Shown here: one piece after another, positions 8,459 through 16,686 of the stretch
Position numbering within the stretch: position 1 is the first letter of the stretch
Layout: each line of letters starts with the position of its first letter
Assembly: GCA_025963485.1 (NCBI GenBank)
Contig: JAOQAO010000187.1
Location: 1 to 55,053, forward strand
DNA length: 55,053 nucleotides
Direction of reading: 5' to 3'
Source of the DNA: Bacteroidota bacterium
Lineage (GTDB): Bacteria > Bacteroidota > Bacteroidia > Chitinophagales > LD1
Notes under the pieces: generated by a model
The model's input: only the letters and a program-made list of their open reading frames with translations
Databases searched by the model: none
Told to the model about the DNA's origin: nothing
Translations under genes and position numbers: made by a program

Positions 8459-8757
8459 AAATGTTTGATTATATAGCTTGTAAAAATAAGGGCTGCGTTA
8501 AAAATAAAAATATATTGCAATATAATATGTCCGTAAGCAAATTTAAACTTCACATGCAATATCAATATTATAAACATCAAAAGCATGGGAATAGTGGCGG
8601 GATAAACCCGGATACTATCATATACCTGTCCCTGCAGTAGTAATAATACCGAACGCTGCAGGCCGCAGCCCGGACACTCGAACCCCAAATAGGCCTTGGT
8701 AGGACAAGTAAACATATTCTTGCCCAGAAAGGCCAGTATATCGCTGTAGTAACTCAT
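8455..8757 (-). CDS. DUF2752 family small membrane protein
   Basis: 100 residues. The hallmark CPTKAYLGFECPGCGLQRSV (CPxxxxxGxxCPxCGxTR) is present near residues 18-37, followed by two hydrophobic helices (about 54-72 and 78-98). The conserved cysteines may bind metal or form disulfides; this is not established. It lies 11 nt downstream of the acylase-like gene and 4-nt overlapped with the CCC-motif gene, so all are probably transcribed together. Confidence 0.85.
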   Translation of the reverse strand: MSYYSDILAFLGKNMFTCPTKAYLGFECPGCGLQRSVLLLLQGQVYDSIRVYPATIPMLLMFIILILHVKFKFAYGHIILQYIFIFNAALIFTSYIIKHL

Positions 8758-8768
8758 TTACCTGTTAA

Positions 8769-10919
8769 CTATTCCCCGGGATGATAAATACGCTCTGCAT
8801 GTTTATAGGCCCATTCCTTGCTAAGGCTTTCCTCCTTGGTCTGCTGGTTTACATACATATGCATCTGGTCAGTGAAATGCTTCGCACCCGGCGTATTGCT
8901 GCTGCCATAGCATGCTATGGATCGCAACACGGGCAAGCCGCCACCTTTGGGCCAGCGGGAGAGCAGGATATAGGACTCGCCATTGTGCACGGCGATCTTT
9001 CCTTTGGCAAAGGGGCTTCCGTATTTCGCATTCCACATATCGGGGCCACCTGATGTAGGGAGATCGACCGTATCCCGCACATGGCGCTGATAGTCGCCCA
9101 GCAGCACCGTGAGCTTGCCATAGTCAGCGAGCATCTCCGCCTTTGCCCGCTTGATACCGTCAGCAAAGAATTCAACTTTTGCCTTATTGTCATGCTCAAA
9201 ATGATGATCCATGGAATCATTTATCCTGAAATAACACCCATACAGGAAGTGATAAAGCAAGGTGGCATTGGTGTCGGTGATGGCCCCTTCGCGTTTGACA
9301 GACCAATCTTTCAGCACCTTGATAGCATCTGCGATATCCGGGTAGTCTTTCTCATTCATGTGAAATATCTCTTCCACCTCAAAATGCTTGAATGGAGCGG
9401 TGACCTGCTGCGGGTAGTGCGTGTCATATTTTATTTTGAGGAAATCATCCCAGGTCAGTTTACGGCCTTTCATCTGATCCATCATTTCATACATGCGAAG
9501 GCTACGGTTGGTCTCATTCAATTCAAAGCCCACATTTTTCTGGATGGCTAGTTTGGGAGGGTTCTCATTCTTCGCAGTCATGCTATAAGAAGTGTTATTG
9601 GTCTCAAATACAAATCCGCATTTAGGATTGAGGACGTGGGGCAATGAGTCATGGGGTAGATATTTGGTCCACAGTGTTTTCATCGTATTGCCGGGAACGG
9701 TAGACTTCCAGTCGTATCCATCCGCGCGGATAGGCATGGCACCATTGCTGACGCAATATATCGTGTCATTTTTATCTGCATAAGTGATATACTGATTGAC
9801 GATGCCCTGCATATTGAGCACATTGCGAAACTCATGATAGTTCTTTGCCTTATTCATGAGGAACCATTGCTCGACGGACTTGATGGTCATATTGGCCGCC
9901 AGGCGTATCGAAAACCATCCCTTTTTGTTTTTGTAGGTAGCGCCGTACATGCTCCACCATCTTTTCTTGCCTATCGTCAGCACAAACTTGTGCTTGTCCC
10001 GGTGCTTGGCGAGATTGACAGTCAGTTTTGCGGTCTTTGTTTCCAGTTTGTAGGACTGGCCGTCTACGAGATAGTGATTCTTTTTATGCGGGTCCTGCTC
10101 CAGCTGATAGATGTCTATCGCGTCGAAATAATTAGTCGTATGCGCCCATCCCAGGTTTTCATTCACTCCGTGAAAGATGGAAACAGCGCCATGGAAAGTT
10201 GCGCCCAGTGCATTCCATCCTTCTTCACTGTGCACATGCGCCTCATACCAGCTCATGGGCCCTTCGAGCGGCTGGTGAGCGTTGACATCGAGATAGACCC
10301 CGCCGTCAGCAGTGATATTTGAGTTCATGGCGAGGGCATTGGAGCCGCGAGCATCCTTATTGTAATTCAAAGCAGGGACAGAACCGCCAACTACATTTTT
10401 GATCGCTCCATCTACGCCTACCATCAGCGCCATAGACAGCATGTATCCTGCTATAAAATCCTGCGGCTTGACAGGCAGCAGGTGTTTGGATACGATACGG
10501 TCGGGGTGCTTACGGGCAAAATCATTGCCTGCAGCGGCGGCGGCATCGAGCAGTTTGCGGAACTCCGGAGACAGGTCTTTGTCATACCTGTCATTGATAA
10601 TATCCGGTACACCAAGAAGCTGGACAGCATAATCTATTTTTGCCCCTTCTATCCCCATCATCAGTCCCAGCTTGCCACGGGCGAGCATGAGGCCCCACTG
10701 CACGGTAGTGAAATCATCCTCGCAGGCTGCATATACCAATCCATAAGCTGCATCGGCATCTGTCTTGCCAAAAATGTGTGGAACCCCGAAACTATCCCGG
10801 ACGATCTCGACATGATAATTAGGATTGACTTGTGCGTGGCTACTAACCGCGAAAACAGCAAAAAGCAGAAGGGAACAAAGTTTTCTCATATAGGGCCAAA
10901 TTTGATATTTTAAATTCAA
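8769..10919 (-). CDS. Penicillin/AHL-acylase-like Ntn hydrolase
   Basis: 716 residues. A signal peptide is best seen from the second Met (MRKLCSLLLFAVFAVSSHAQ, start 10889); the ATG at 10919 is kept because it overlaps the upstream stop (ATGA). The alpha-subunit region begins VEIVRDSFGVPHIFGKTDADA. The autocatalytic nucleophile is Ser193 in RGSNALAMNSN. The beta-subunit landmarks are LDVNAHQPLEGPMSWYEAH, FHGVNENLGWAHTTN and FETNNTS. S-N-A at the processing site resembles PvdQ and aculeacin-type acylases more than classical penicillin G acylase. A periplasmic amidase cleaving acyl amides (acyl-homoserine lactones, acylated peptides or antibiotics) is likely; the true substrate cannot be read from sequence. 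Confidence 0.9.
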   Translation of the reverse strand: MNLKYQIWPYMRKLCSLLLFAVFAVSSHAQVNPNYHVEIVRDSFGVPHIFGKTDADAAYGLVYAACEDDFTTVQWGLMLARGKLGLMMGIEGAKIDYAVQLLGVPDIINDRYDKDLSPEFRKLLDAAAAAGNDFARKHPDRIVSKHLLPVKPQDFIAGYMLSMALMVGVDGAIKNVVGGSVPALNYNKDARGSNALAMNSNITADGGVYLDVNAHQPLEGPMSWYEAHVHSEEGWNALGATFHGAVSIFHGVNENLGWAHTTNYFDAIDIYQLEQDPHKKNHYLVDGQSYKLETKTAKLTVNLAKHRDKHKFVLTIGKKRWWSMYGATYKNKKGWFSIRLAANMTIKSVEQWFLMNKAKNYHEFRNVLNMQGIVNQYITYADKNDTIYCVSNGAMPIRADGYDWKSTVPGNTMKTLWTKYLPHDSLPHVLNPKCGFVFETNNTSYSMTAKNENPPKLAIQKNVGFELNETNRSLRMYEMMDQMKGRKLTWDDFLKIKYDTHYPQQVTAPFKHFEVEEIFHMNEKDYPDIADAIKVLKDWSVKREGAITDTNATLLYHFLYGCYFRINDSMDHHFEHDNKAKVEFFADGIKRAKAEMLADYGKLTVLLGDYQRHVRDTVDLPTSGGPDMWNAKYGSPFAKGKIAVHNGESYILLSRWPKGGGLPVLRSIACYGSSNTPGAKHFTDQMHMYVNQQTKEESLSKEWAYKHAERIYHPGE

Positions 10920-11505
10920 ACAACGGGTGATAAATCTGCCTTTTCGGGGAAATGGCTGATTATGTCAGTGAGATGGTTGGCATCGGACTGAAATGAAACT
11001 TTGGATGTCTTTAAAACTCCAAGCGAATCTGCCATGTCTACATATTTATCCAGATAGTCCGGCTGATGTCTGTGTGTTCCTAAGCCTACCATATCAAATT
11101 GGTCGGTTTCTTTAGTTCTATCTACTCCTAAAAAAGCCAAGGTGTCATTTATATCTATAATGCTTCTATCGAGATTTTCCTGTCCCCTAAAAATATTGGC
11201 GTATTGATCCCCTCTGCCACCAAAATAGTCAGTCTGAATAATGGCATAAGTGGGATCCTCCTGCCCGGATATCTTTTTCATCAATACAGCCAACACCAAC
11301 TCCGAAGGAAAGATCAGGCTATCAACACTAATGTCTAAAGCACCCTTTACTCCTTCACGGGCCTGCCAGTAAGCCGAAAAATAATGATCTATATGAAAAA
11401 GAGAGTCAAATCAAAACCTACTGATATCCCTAAAAGGTCATAGTCATTGGCTATCTCCTTATTATAAGGACCTTTAAAAAGGATGGCAGTGATAGAATGA
11501 GCCAT
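10916..11505 (-). pseudogene. Hypothetical gene split by a frameshift
   Basis: A single protein can be read in two frames. The first part starts at the ATG at 11505 (MAHSITAILFKGPYNKEIAN, continuing DYDLLGISVGFDLTL) and stops at a TAG about 11390. The second part continues one frame over (FHIDHYFSAYWQAREGVKGA and onward to ADLSPVV) and ends at 10916, overlapping the acylase start by 4 nt. The break falls at or near a run of five T (minus strand, about 11396-11400). The continuing frame upstream of the internal ATG at 11299 is clearly protein-like. The intact form would be about 196 residues. Homopolymer position makes either a real lesion or a sequencing error possible. No known domain; it has the look of a small Bacteroidota hypothetical family. 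Confidence 0.75.
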
Positions 11506-11519
11506 AAAACGATTTTGAC

Positions 11520-11978
11520 CTAAGCCTTGAGTTTAATGACTACCTTTTTGAGGAAGGTCGACTCAGCATCGAGAAATGCTCCGGGTGCGTGTACGTCCTC
11601 CGGCAGCAGCAGGCAAAACATATTTTCACGTACCGCTATCCAGTCACCCTCACCCTGATAGAGGGAATAGTCCTTCTCTACATTGTACGACTGGCTTTCC
11701 TTCATACGGCTGATATGCGAATAGGCAATACGCTCGCCACCAGTCACGCTGTAATGTATGTCGCAATAGACCTTGTGCGCTTCCCAGCCGCAATCTACAG
11801 CAGGCTTGGTATCATAACTGTTCACGATGGCGTAGACGTCCTCACCTTGTATATCATAGCGGCCATTCTCCATGGTCGCGAGTTCATTTTTATACTTTTC
11901 GAGCCAGAGGAGACCTTTGGCCACATAGGGACTGATACTATAATATTTTACTGAGTTGCGCAGGTGGTCTATGAGCAT
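11520..11978 (-). CDS. YhcH/YjgK/YiaL family protein (DUF386)
   Basis: The long open frame runs upstream through the DUF4260 gene. The real start is taken as the ATG at 11978 (MLIDHLRNSVKYYSISPYVA), giving 152 residues, the usual family length. Typical features are GRYDIQGEDVYAIVNSYDTK near the N-terminus, EAHKVYCDIHYSVTGGERI and the C-terminal block ENMFCLLLPEDVHAPG with a His that could bind metal in the cupin-like barrel. Family members include EbgC and the sialic acid-associated YhcH, thought to be sugar epimerases/mutarotases. It lies 38 bp downstream of the DUF4260 gene, with 14 bp to the frameshifted gene. Confidence 0.9.
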   Translation of the reverse strand: MLIDHLRNSVKYYSISPYVAKGLLWLEKYKNELATMENGRYDIQGEDVYAIVNSYDTKPAVDCGWEAHKVYCDIHYSVTGGERIAYSHISRMKESQSYNVEKDYSLYQGEGDWIAVRENMFCLLLPEDVHAPGAFLDAESTFLKKVVIKLKA

Positions 11979-12016
11979 AATTTGAAGTTGAGCGCGACGA
12001 ATATAATTAAATCGCG

Positions 12017-12370
12017 TTAGCCTATCATACCGATATGCGTGTGTTTGAACGCATCGAAGTATTTCAACCCATAACCGAGCATGCGATCCATCGATGAATG
12101 GCCGTATAATACCAGGCCGGCCATAGTCATATACGGTAGGCCCAGGTACCAGCCGACGCCCAATACGGCCAGGGCTATAAGTTTGTGGTGAAGCAGATTG
12201 TAGGTCACGGCACCGGTTGATGTATTGACCAGATAGCCGAGCATACCGAGATCCGGCAGTAAGAAAATACCGATCCATGCCCACCAGCTAAACTGAACGG
12301 GTAAATAATAAAGGGCTACTACTACGGCTATAAACTGAGCCAGTTCTTCGAGTTTGATGATCTTGTTCAT
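12017..12370 (-). CDS. DUF4260 membrane protein
   Basis: 117 residues from the ATG at 12370 (MNKIIKLEELAQFIAVVVAL). The longer frame starting at 12415 would read through the promoter/operator, so it is rejected. There are three to four hydrophobic helices. The DUF4260 signature is clear: FLLPDLGMLGYLVNTSTGA, YNLLHHKLIAL and the C-terminal GHSSMDRMLGYGLKY plus THIGMIG. The family has no known function. A -7 box and a perfect palindrome lie immediately upstream (listed separately), suggesting tight transcriptional control. Confidence 0.88.
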   Translation of the reverse strand: MNKIIKLEELAQFIAVVVALYYLPVQFSWWAWIGIFLLPDLGMLGYLVNTSTGAVTYNLLHHKLIALAVLGVGWYLGLPYMTMAGLVLYGHSSMDRMLGYGLKYFDAFKHTHIGMIG

Positions 12371-12391
12371 TGTGTTATGTTTTATAACACA
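12371..12391 (-). promoter_or_regulatory. Perfect palindrome directly before the DUF4260 start
   Basis: TGTGTTAT-N5-ATAACACA, 8-bp arms, abuts the start codon at 12370 and touches the -7 box. This position fits a repressor operator (or an mRNA hairpin over the start). The regulator is not identifiable; no TetR or MarR gene is adjacent, and the half-site does not match the Fnr TTGAT sequence. Confidence 0.6.
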
Positions 12392-12397
12392 AAAGTA
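12390..12397 (-). promoter_or_regulatory. Candidate -7 element of the DUF4260-yhcH unit
   Basis: TACTTTTG on the minus strand matches TAnnTTTG exactly. No TTG was found 19 bp upstream, so the -33 half is weak. Transcription would start inside the palindrome. Confidence 0.45.
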
Positions 12398-12450
12398 GGT
12401 CGGCCGTATGGGCATTCTCTTTACATAGGATAAGAAAAACGGGAAGGTGA

Positions 12451-12483
12451 CTCCTAAATCCCCGAAGGGGACTTAATACATTT
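12451..12483. repeat. Short palindromic dispersed repeat, copy A
   Basis: Core ccccgaagggg followed by acttaatacatt. The same layout (inverted C/G arms, then CTTtAAtACATT) occurs at 54972-55006, and a related form at 37102-37133. It lies downstream of the Crp/Fnr gene and may act as a terminator hairpin. Confidence 0.5.
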
Positions 12484-12487
12484 GGCT

Positions 12488-13084
12488 TTACTTTTCTGAG
12501 AGCCTTTTGCGGATACGGCTGAGGCTGACGGGGGTGATGCCGAGGTAGTTGGCTATATGCTGTTGTGGGATGCGCTCGATGATCTTTTTCTTATTGCTGC
12601 TTAGTAGCTGTGTGTATCGCTCCTCTGGGCTCTGTGTGAGCAGGCCTACCATGCGCTCCTCGAGGCCAATGGCGAGGTACTCTGTGAGAACCCGACCGAA
12701 TCGCTCCCAGGCTTTGCTTTGAGCATACAACTTTTGCAAACCGGTATAAGGAAAGACCAGCAGTTTAGTATCGCTCAAAGCCTCGATGGTGAGTTGCGAA
12801 GGTTGGCCTGTGATACAGCTGATATAGGGACCGACGAGGGAGTTTTCAAAATAGAAATAAGTCGTTTTCTCTTCTCCGTGGTAGGTATAGTAATGCCGCA
12901 TCTCGCCCTCGAGGATATAGCCCAGTTCGCGACCCATACCTCCTTCGCGTATCATACATTCATGCTTGCGTATAGTGCGCTCTGTGAGCAGCGCTTCCAT
13001 CATAGCCCAATCCTCATCACTGATCGGAGTGAACTGCTCTATATGCCTGCGCAGTGGGTGTGAAGATGTCATATGCTTACTCAA
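12488..13084 (-). CDS. Crp/Fnr-family transcriptional regulator
   Basis: 198 residues from the ATG at 13084, or 194 from 13072 (MTSSHPLRRHIEQFTPIS), which is closer to the usual start. It has an N-terminal cyclic-nucleotide-type beta-roll (about 30-120: RTIRKHECMIREGGMGRELG, ILEGEMRHYY) and a C-terminal HTH (about 168-195: RIPQQHIANYLGITPVSLSR). There are no N-terminal Cys residues for an iron-sulfur cluster, so it is not an oxygen-sensing Fnr. Many such Bacteroidota proteins lack a demonstrated ligand. The start codon overlaps the end of the histidine kinase gene by 8 nt (13077-13084), so the two are coupled. Confidence 0.9.
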   Translation of the reverse strand: MSKHMTSSHPLRRHIEQFTPISDEDWAMMEALLTERTIRKHECMIREGGMGRELGYILEGEMRHYYTYHGEEKTTYFYFENSLVGPYISCITGQPSQLTIEALSDTKLLVFPYTGLQKLYAQSKAWERFGRVLTEYLAIGLEERMVGLLTQSPEERYTQLLSSNKKKIIERIPQQHIANYLGITPVSLSRIRKRLSEK

Positions 13085-14807
13085 AGCTTCCTATGGTGAA
13101 AATAAATGCACTACCACTGCCTATTGCGGATATGACGCGAATGGTACCGCGATGCTGCTCCACTATCTTGGTGCAGGTAGCGAGGCCTATGCCGCTTCCT
13201 TCATACTGCAGCCGATTGTGCAGGCGGTGAAAGATGTGGAAAATACGCTCATGAAATTTAGGGTCAATGCCGATGCCATTGTCCCTAACTTCAAACTCGT
13301 GGTGGCCGCCGACCATGCGATAGTAGATATCAACAAGGGGTTCTTTGCCGGCAGTGCGAAACTTGATGCCATTGGCGATCAGGTTTTGAAATAATTGTAT
13401 CAGGCGGGATTTGTCTGCGGTGATCGCAACGGGCATGTCATGCCATGTCACTATCGCCTGCGACTCGCGCACCATTACCTTCAGATTGTCCATGACCTGA
13501 GCCCTGATCTCACTCATATGTACTACCTGATGCTTGATAGCATCTGTATTGACCCGGGAGTAAAGCAACAAATCGGTGATCAGCATGTTCATGTTCTTGG
13601 TAGAACTAATAAGATGGCTTATGAACTGTTTACCCTCCTCATCCAATAAATCACCATACCTGCGTTCGAGCAGTTGCGAGTATCCTATAATAGATCTCAG
13701 AGGCTCGCGCAGGTCATGCGAGGCTATGTAGGCGAAGTTCTCCAGTTGTAGGTTTGAATCTATGTATCTTTCCAGTTCCCTGTTCTTATGGCTCAGCGCA
13801 TCCCGCATTTGCTCCATGGCTTGCTGGGTTTGTATCCGTTCGGTAATATCCGTCGATACCCCGAGTATCTGATTGGCGGTGCCCGTTTCCTCTATGATCG
13901 GTGTTTTGACTGTCTGGAGGTAGCGCTTGCGGCCTGTAGCATCGGTGATCACTTCGACAGGTACGTACTTGATATGTTGCTTATCCATTACCTCGATGTC
14001 ATCTTTCCTGAAGTGGAGAACCTCATCCATATTGGGATTAAAGTCTGAATCGGTCTTGCCGATGAGGCCGTCTACAGTGGTGCCGTAGGCTTTGGCGACA
14101 GCCTTATTGGCCATCGTAAACTGTCCTTCACGGTTTTTTGCAAAAATAAAACTAGGGTTGAGATCTATGATCCTCCTTAAGTATTGCCTTTGATCACTGA
14201 TCTCGGTCAGGTAGCGGTCATTGACTTTGAATATGTAGAGGAAGCGCAAAGTGGTAAGAGGTATGACAGTGATATTGACCAGCGTCCGGAAAAACGGAAT
14301 GATATCGGGCGACCGGTATAGACTATGCGGCAGGTCAGTCACCCCCTCCGACAGGATAAGAAAAAGTGCAAATGACATGGCCATCATGAGGTAGGCAAGC
14401 CATTTGCGGTCGCGAAGAAAAAAAAGTGGAGTGATGCAAACAGTGACGAGAAAAAAATGCAGATGCGATTCACTGCCTATACGGATGTCGGTCACAGCTA
14501 CTGCAAAAAGCAAAGCCGTATTGATGATGACTGAGGAAATAATGTGATGCCCCTTACTATTGAGATAAAAGCAGACGGCTATAACGGCGACATATATAGT
14601 TCCCATGATATGGAGGAATGGGCGTATCTCGGCAGGCAACAGAAAAACGATCGGTATGGTCAATACGGCAAAACCCATATAACCCATCAGATCAAAGTTG
14701 AAATACTGGATATAGGCGCGCTTCGATATATCCGGTTCATCCTTTTTGATGCCCAGACCCAGGAAATAATCAAGAAACCTGCCTATATATCCTCCCATTC
14801 TGTTCAT
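13077..14807 (-). CDS. Membrane sensor histidine kinase with PAS domain
   Basis: 576 residues. Six or so membrane helices occupy about 40-195. A PAS domain follows (about 207-325: IIDLNPSFIFAKNREGQF and the PAC end VSTDITERIQ). The HisKA domain has phospho-acceptor His364 in IASHDLREPLRSIIGYSQLL. The HATPase domain has N box Asn475 (FQNLIANGIKF), G1 DNGIGID (509-515), an IFHIFHRLH F-box and G2 GSGIGLA. All catalytic motifs are intact. No response regulator gene is next to it. The only neighbour in the unit is the overlapping Crp/Fnr regulator, which may be the output or simply co-transcribed. Confidence 0.93.
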   Translation of the reverse strand: MNRMGGYIGRFLDYFLGLGIKKDEPDISKRAYIQYFNFDLMGYMGFAVLTIPIVFLLPAEIRPFLHIMGTIYVAVIAVCFYLNSKGHHIISSVIINTALLFAVAVTDIRIGSESHLHFFLVTVCITPLFFLRDRKWLAYLMMAMSFALFLILSEGVTDLPHSLYRSPDIIPFFRTLVNITVIPLTTLRFLYIFKVNDRYLTEISDQRQYLRRIIDLNPSFIFAKNREGQFTMANKAVAKAYGTTVDGLIGKTDSDFNPNMDEVLHFRKDDIEVMDKQHIKYVPVEVITDATGRKRYLQTVKTPIIEETGTANQILGVSTDITERIQTQQAMEQMRDALSHKNRELERYIDSNLQLENFAYIASHDLREPLRSIIGYSQLLERRYGDLLDEEGKQFISHLISSTKNMNMLITDLLLYSRVNTDAIKHQVVHMSEIRAQVMDNLKVMVRESQAIVTWHDMPVAITADKSRLIQLFQNLIANGIKFRTAGKEPLVDIYYRMVGGHHEFEVRDNGIGIDPKFHERIFHIFHRLHNRLQYEGSGIGLATCTKIVEQHRGTIRVISAIGSGSAFIFTIGSFE

Positions 14808-15027
14808 TATCAGTATCGGTGTGCTATATCAATATAGTCCAATGGGGCGATAAGTCAAGGCCGGTAAAATAGGGAGAAACGCCTTTCCTACCGCGACTAT
14901 CCGCGGTACTAATGTATTGAAAATAAAAACAATACAATATTTTGCTTTTAAAAAACAAGCTTTATAAACCGGAGAACATGCAACAATGTCCCTCATTTAA
15001 TGGTAAGAGGTAGAAAGAAACATTGCT
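14808..15027. other. Divergent promoter region between two histidine kinases
   Basis: 220 bp separating two kinase genes that point away from each other. It contains two small inverted repeats: CCGCG-N6-CGCGG at 14891-14906 and TGTATTG-N10-CAATACA at 14913-14936. An AT-rich stretch follows to 14960. No exact TTG-N19-TAnnTTTG promoter was found. The repeats are candidate regulatory sites for one or both genes. Confidence 0.4.
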
Positions 15028-16428
15028 ATGACTCCTTCTCTATACCACGACACGTTTGAAATACATGCAGGACAGTTTTCTAAAAAGACACCTACGAGCA
15101 TCAAGAAGGCGAGCCTGATGGAACTCATCGTGTCCGGCTACCTGAGTATCCAAAACCTTGGAACCGAGTATGTAGACAAGAAAAACCAGGTCAAATACAT
15201 CCAGATCAGCAATTTCATTGCGATGACATCCTTTATTTCATCCATTTTTTACATCGGATTGGCGCTGATATGGGCCAAAGTGTATTGGTTTTTATGTGTA
15301 GATAGCTTATGTGTCACGAGTGTCGCTGTATTGACGCTCAATAAATTTGGCAGAATAAATGCATCGAGGATACTGTTTCTGATAGCTACCAATTTCTCTC
15401 TTTATTTTGCAGCCCTTTTCACAGGGCCATTGGCGGGTGGCGAAAACTTCCTCCTGATCTCGGTGATGCTTCCCTTTCTGATATACGACCTCCAAAGTAA
15501 GGCGATCATCGCCATGGGGGTCAGTATACCCATCGTGCTTATGTTCTCATTCCACTTTATAGTGCCTTACTTTGCCGTCTATCATCCCAGCGTCCCACAG
15601 CAGCTCATACTGCAAAAAATGGGTGCATTTATGGAGATAAGCCTGGTGATCGCAGCTGTATACCAGTTTGTATACCATAGCCGTGAAACGGAAAGAAACC
15701 TGGAAATATCTAACGTACAGATGACCTCACAAACTGAAGAACTCAAAAGGTCAAATGGCGATCTGGAACAGTTCGCCTATGTGATCTCGCATGACCTAAA
15801 AACACCTGTTAGAAATATTTCGTGCTTTATGAAACTGCTGTCAAACAAGCATGGAGGAACATTCAATGCCGAGGCGCGTGAATTTGTAGATTTCTCGCTG
15901 GCCGGGGCCAAGCGTATGGAGCGGCTGATAGACGATGTACTCGCCTATAGCAGGATAGGCAGAAACCTCAGCAGCCCCACGCCAGTCAATGTAGCCGATG
16001 TGATCAATACGATCCGTATAGAGCAACAGGACAAGCTGAAAGTAGTCAACGGAATCATGAATATAGCAGGCGAGCTGCCTGTCATAAAAAGCGTACACTC
16101 ATCCCTGATGTACCATATTTTGCAAAATCTTATCCGAAACGGGTTGAAATTCAACAGAAGTGCAAACCCTACGATCAATATATCGTATACAGAAACAGAG
16201 AGCCATTACAAGTTTTCAGTACAGGACAACGGGATCGGCATTTCACAGGATTATGCAGTGCAGGTTTTCCAGATGTTCAAAAGGCTGCATAACGAAAATG
16301 AGTACGATGGCACAGGCATAGGGCTGGCGATCTGCAAAAAGATCGTAGAACTATACCACGGAGAGATCTGGTATGAAGGCCAGGAAGGTAAAGGAACTAC
16401 TTTTCATTTTACTATAAGGAAATTTTGA
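15028..16428 (+). CDS. Membrane sensor histidine kinase
   Basis: 466 residues. After a cytoplasmic N-terminus of about 60 residues there are six membrane helices (about 60-215). A short coiled linker leads to HisKA with His255 in YVISHDLKTPVRNISCF. The HATPase domain has LQNLIRNGLKFN (N box), DNGIGIS (G1), VFQMFKRLH and GTGIGLA (G2). It resembles the kinase on the other side of the divergent region in its catalytic half, including the phytochrome-type HisKA. It lacks the PAS domain and has no neighbouring response regulator. The signal is unknown; sensing may be through the membrane helices. Confidence 0.93.
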   Translation: MTPSLYHDTFEIHAGQFSKKTPTSIKKASLMELIVSGYLSIQNLGTEYVDKKNQVKYIQISNFIAMTSFISSIFYIGLALIWAKVYWFLCVDSLCVTSVAVLTLNKFGRINASRILFLIATNFSLYFAALFTGPLAGGENFLLISVMLPFLIYDLQSKAIIAMGVSIPIVLMFSFHFIVPYFAVYHPSVPQQLILQKMGAFMEISLVIAAVYQFVYHSRETERNLEISNVQMTSQTEELKRSNGDLEQFAYVISHDLKTPVRNISCFMKLLSNKHGGTFNAEAREFVDFSLAGAKRMERLIDDVLAYSRIGRNLSSPTPVNVADVINTIRIEQQDKLKVVNGIMNIAGELPVIKSVHSSLMYHILQNLIRNGLKFNRSANPTINISYTETESHYKFSVQDNGIGISQDYAVQVFQMFKRLHNENEYDGTGIGLAICKKIVELYHGEIWYEGQEGKGTTFHFTIRKF

Positions 16429-16467
16429 AAAACTACATGACAGGACGTAACATTCACTATAACTCAA

Positions 16468-16557
16468 ATGATCGTGATCTGTGCAATCATCATATTAGTA
16501 GCCTTTCTGGCTTATATCAAGGTCAATGGCCATCTATTCCTGGGTAATCGCCCTTAA
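16468..16557 (+). CDS. Possible 29-residue small membrane protein
   Basis: An ATG at 16468 opens a short frame, MIVICAIIILVAFLAYIKVN and nine more residues, stopping at 16555-16557. It begins 40 nt after the kinase stop. One hydrophobic helix of 15-17 residues followed by a short polar tail is the form of real small membrane proteins. But chance is possible at this length, and no family is recognised. Confidence 0.3.
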   Translation: MIVICAIIILVAFLAYIKVNGHLFLGNRP

Positions 16558-16632
16558 AGCGAAAACAGGTTTGCAGTCATAATACTCCTGGCAAAGCTGT
16601 GCTTCCTTCAAATTTATATCTTTAAATCTTTC

Positions 16633-16686
16633 ATACGGATAGTCTATACTGCAAAATAATTAATTTGCAGTATAGACTATCCGTAT
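16633..16686. repeat. Perfect 23-bp inverted repeat touching the nnr start codon
   Basis: Left arm 16633-16655 (atacggatagtctatactgc plus aaa), loop ataattaa (16656-16663), right arm 16664-16686. The arms are perfectly complementary over 23 bp, and the nnr ATG begins at the next base (16687). Outside the right arm the sequence almost continues to pair after a 2-nt bulge. A transcript starting upstream would place the whole ribosome-binding region in a very stable hairpin. It has no T-run after it, so it is not a standard terminator. Confidence 0.9.

Noticed and set aside
11979..12284. N-terminal extension of the YhcH frame
   Set aside because: The extension runs antisense-free but in another frame through DUF4260; normal family length starts at 11978.
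12488..13084. True oxygen-sensing Fnr
   Set aside because: There are no N-terminal cysteines for an iron-sulfur cluster.
16633..16686. Hairpin as a terminator for the kinase gene
   Set aside because: No T-run follows on the plus strand and it abuts the next start codon about 200 bp after the kinase stop.
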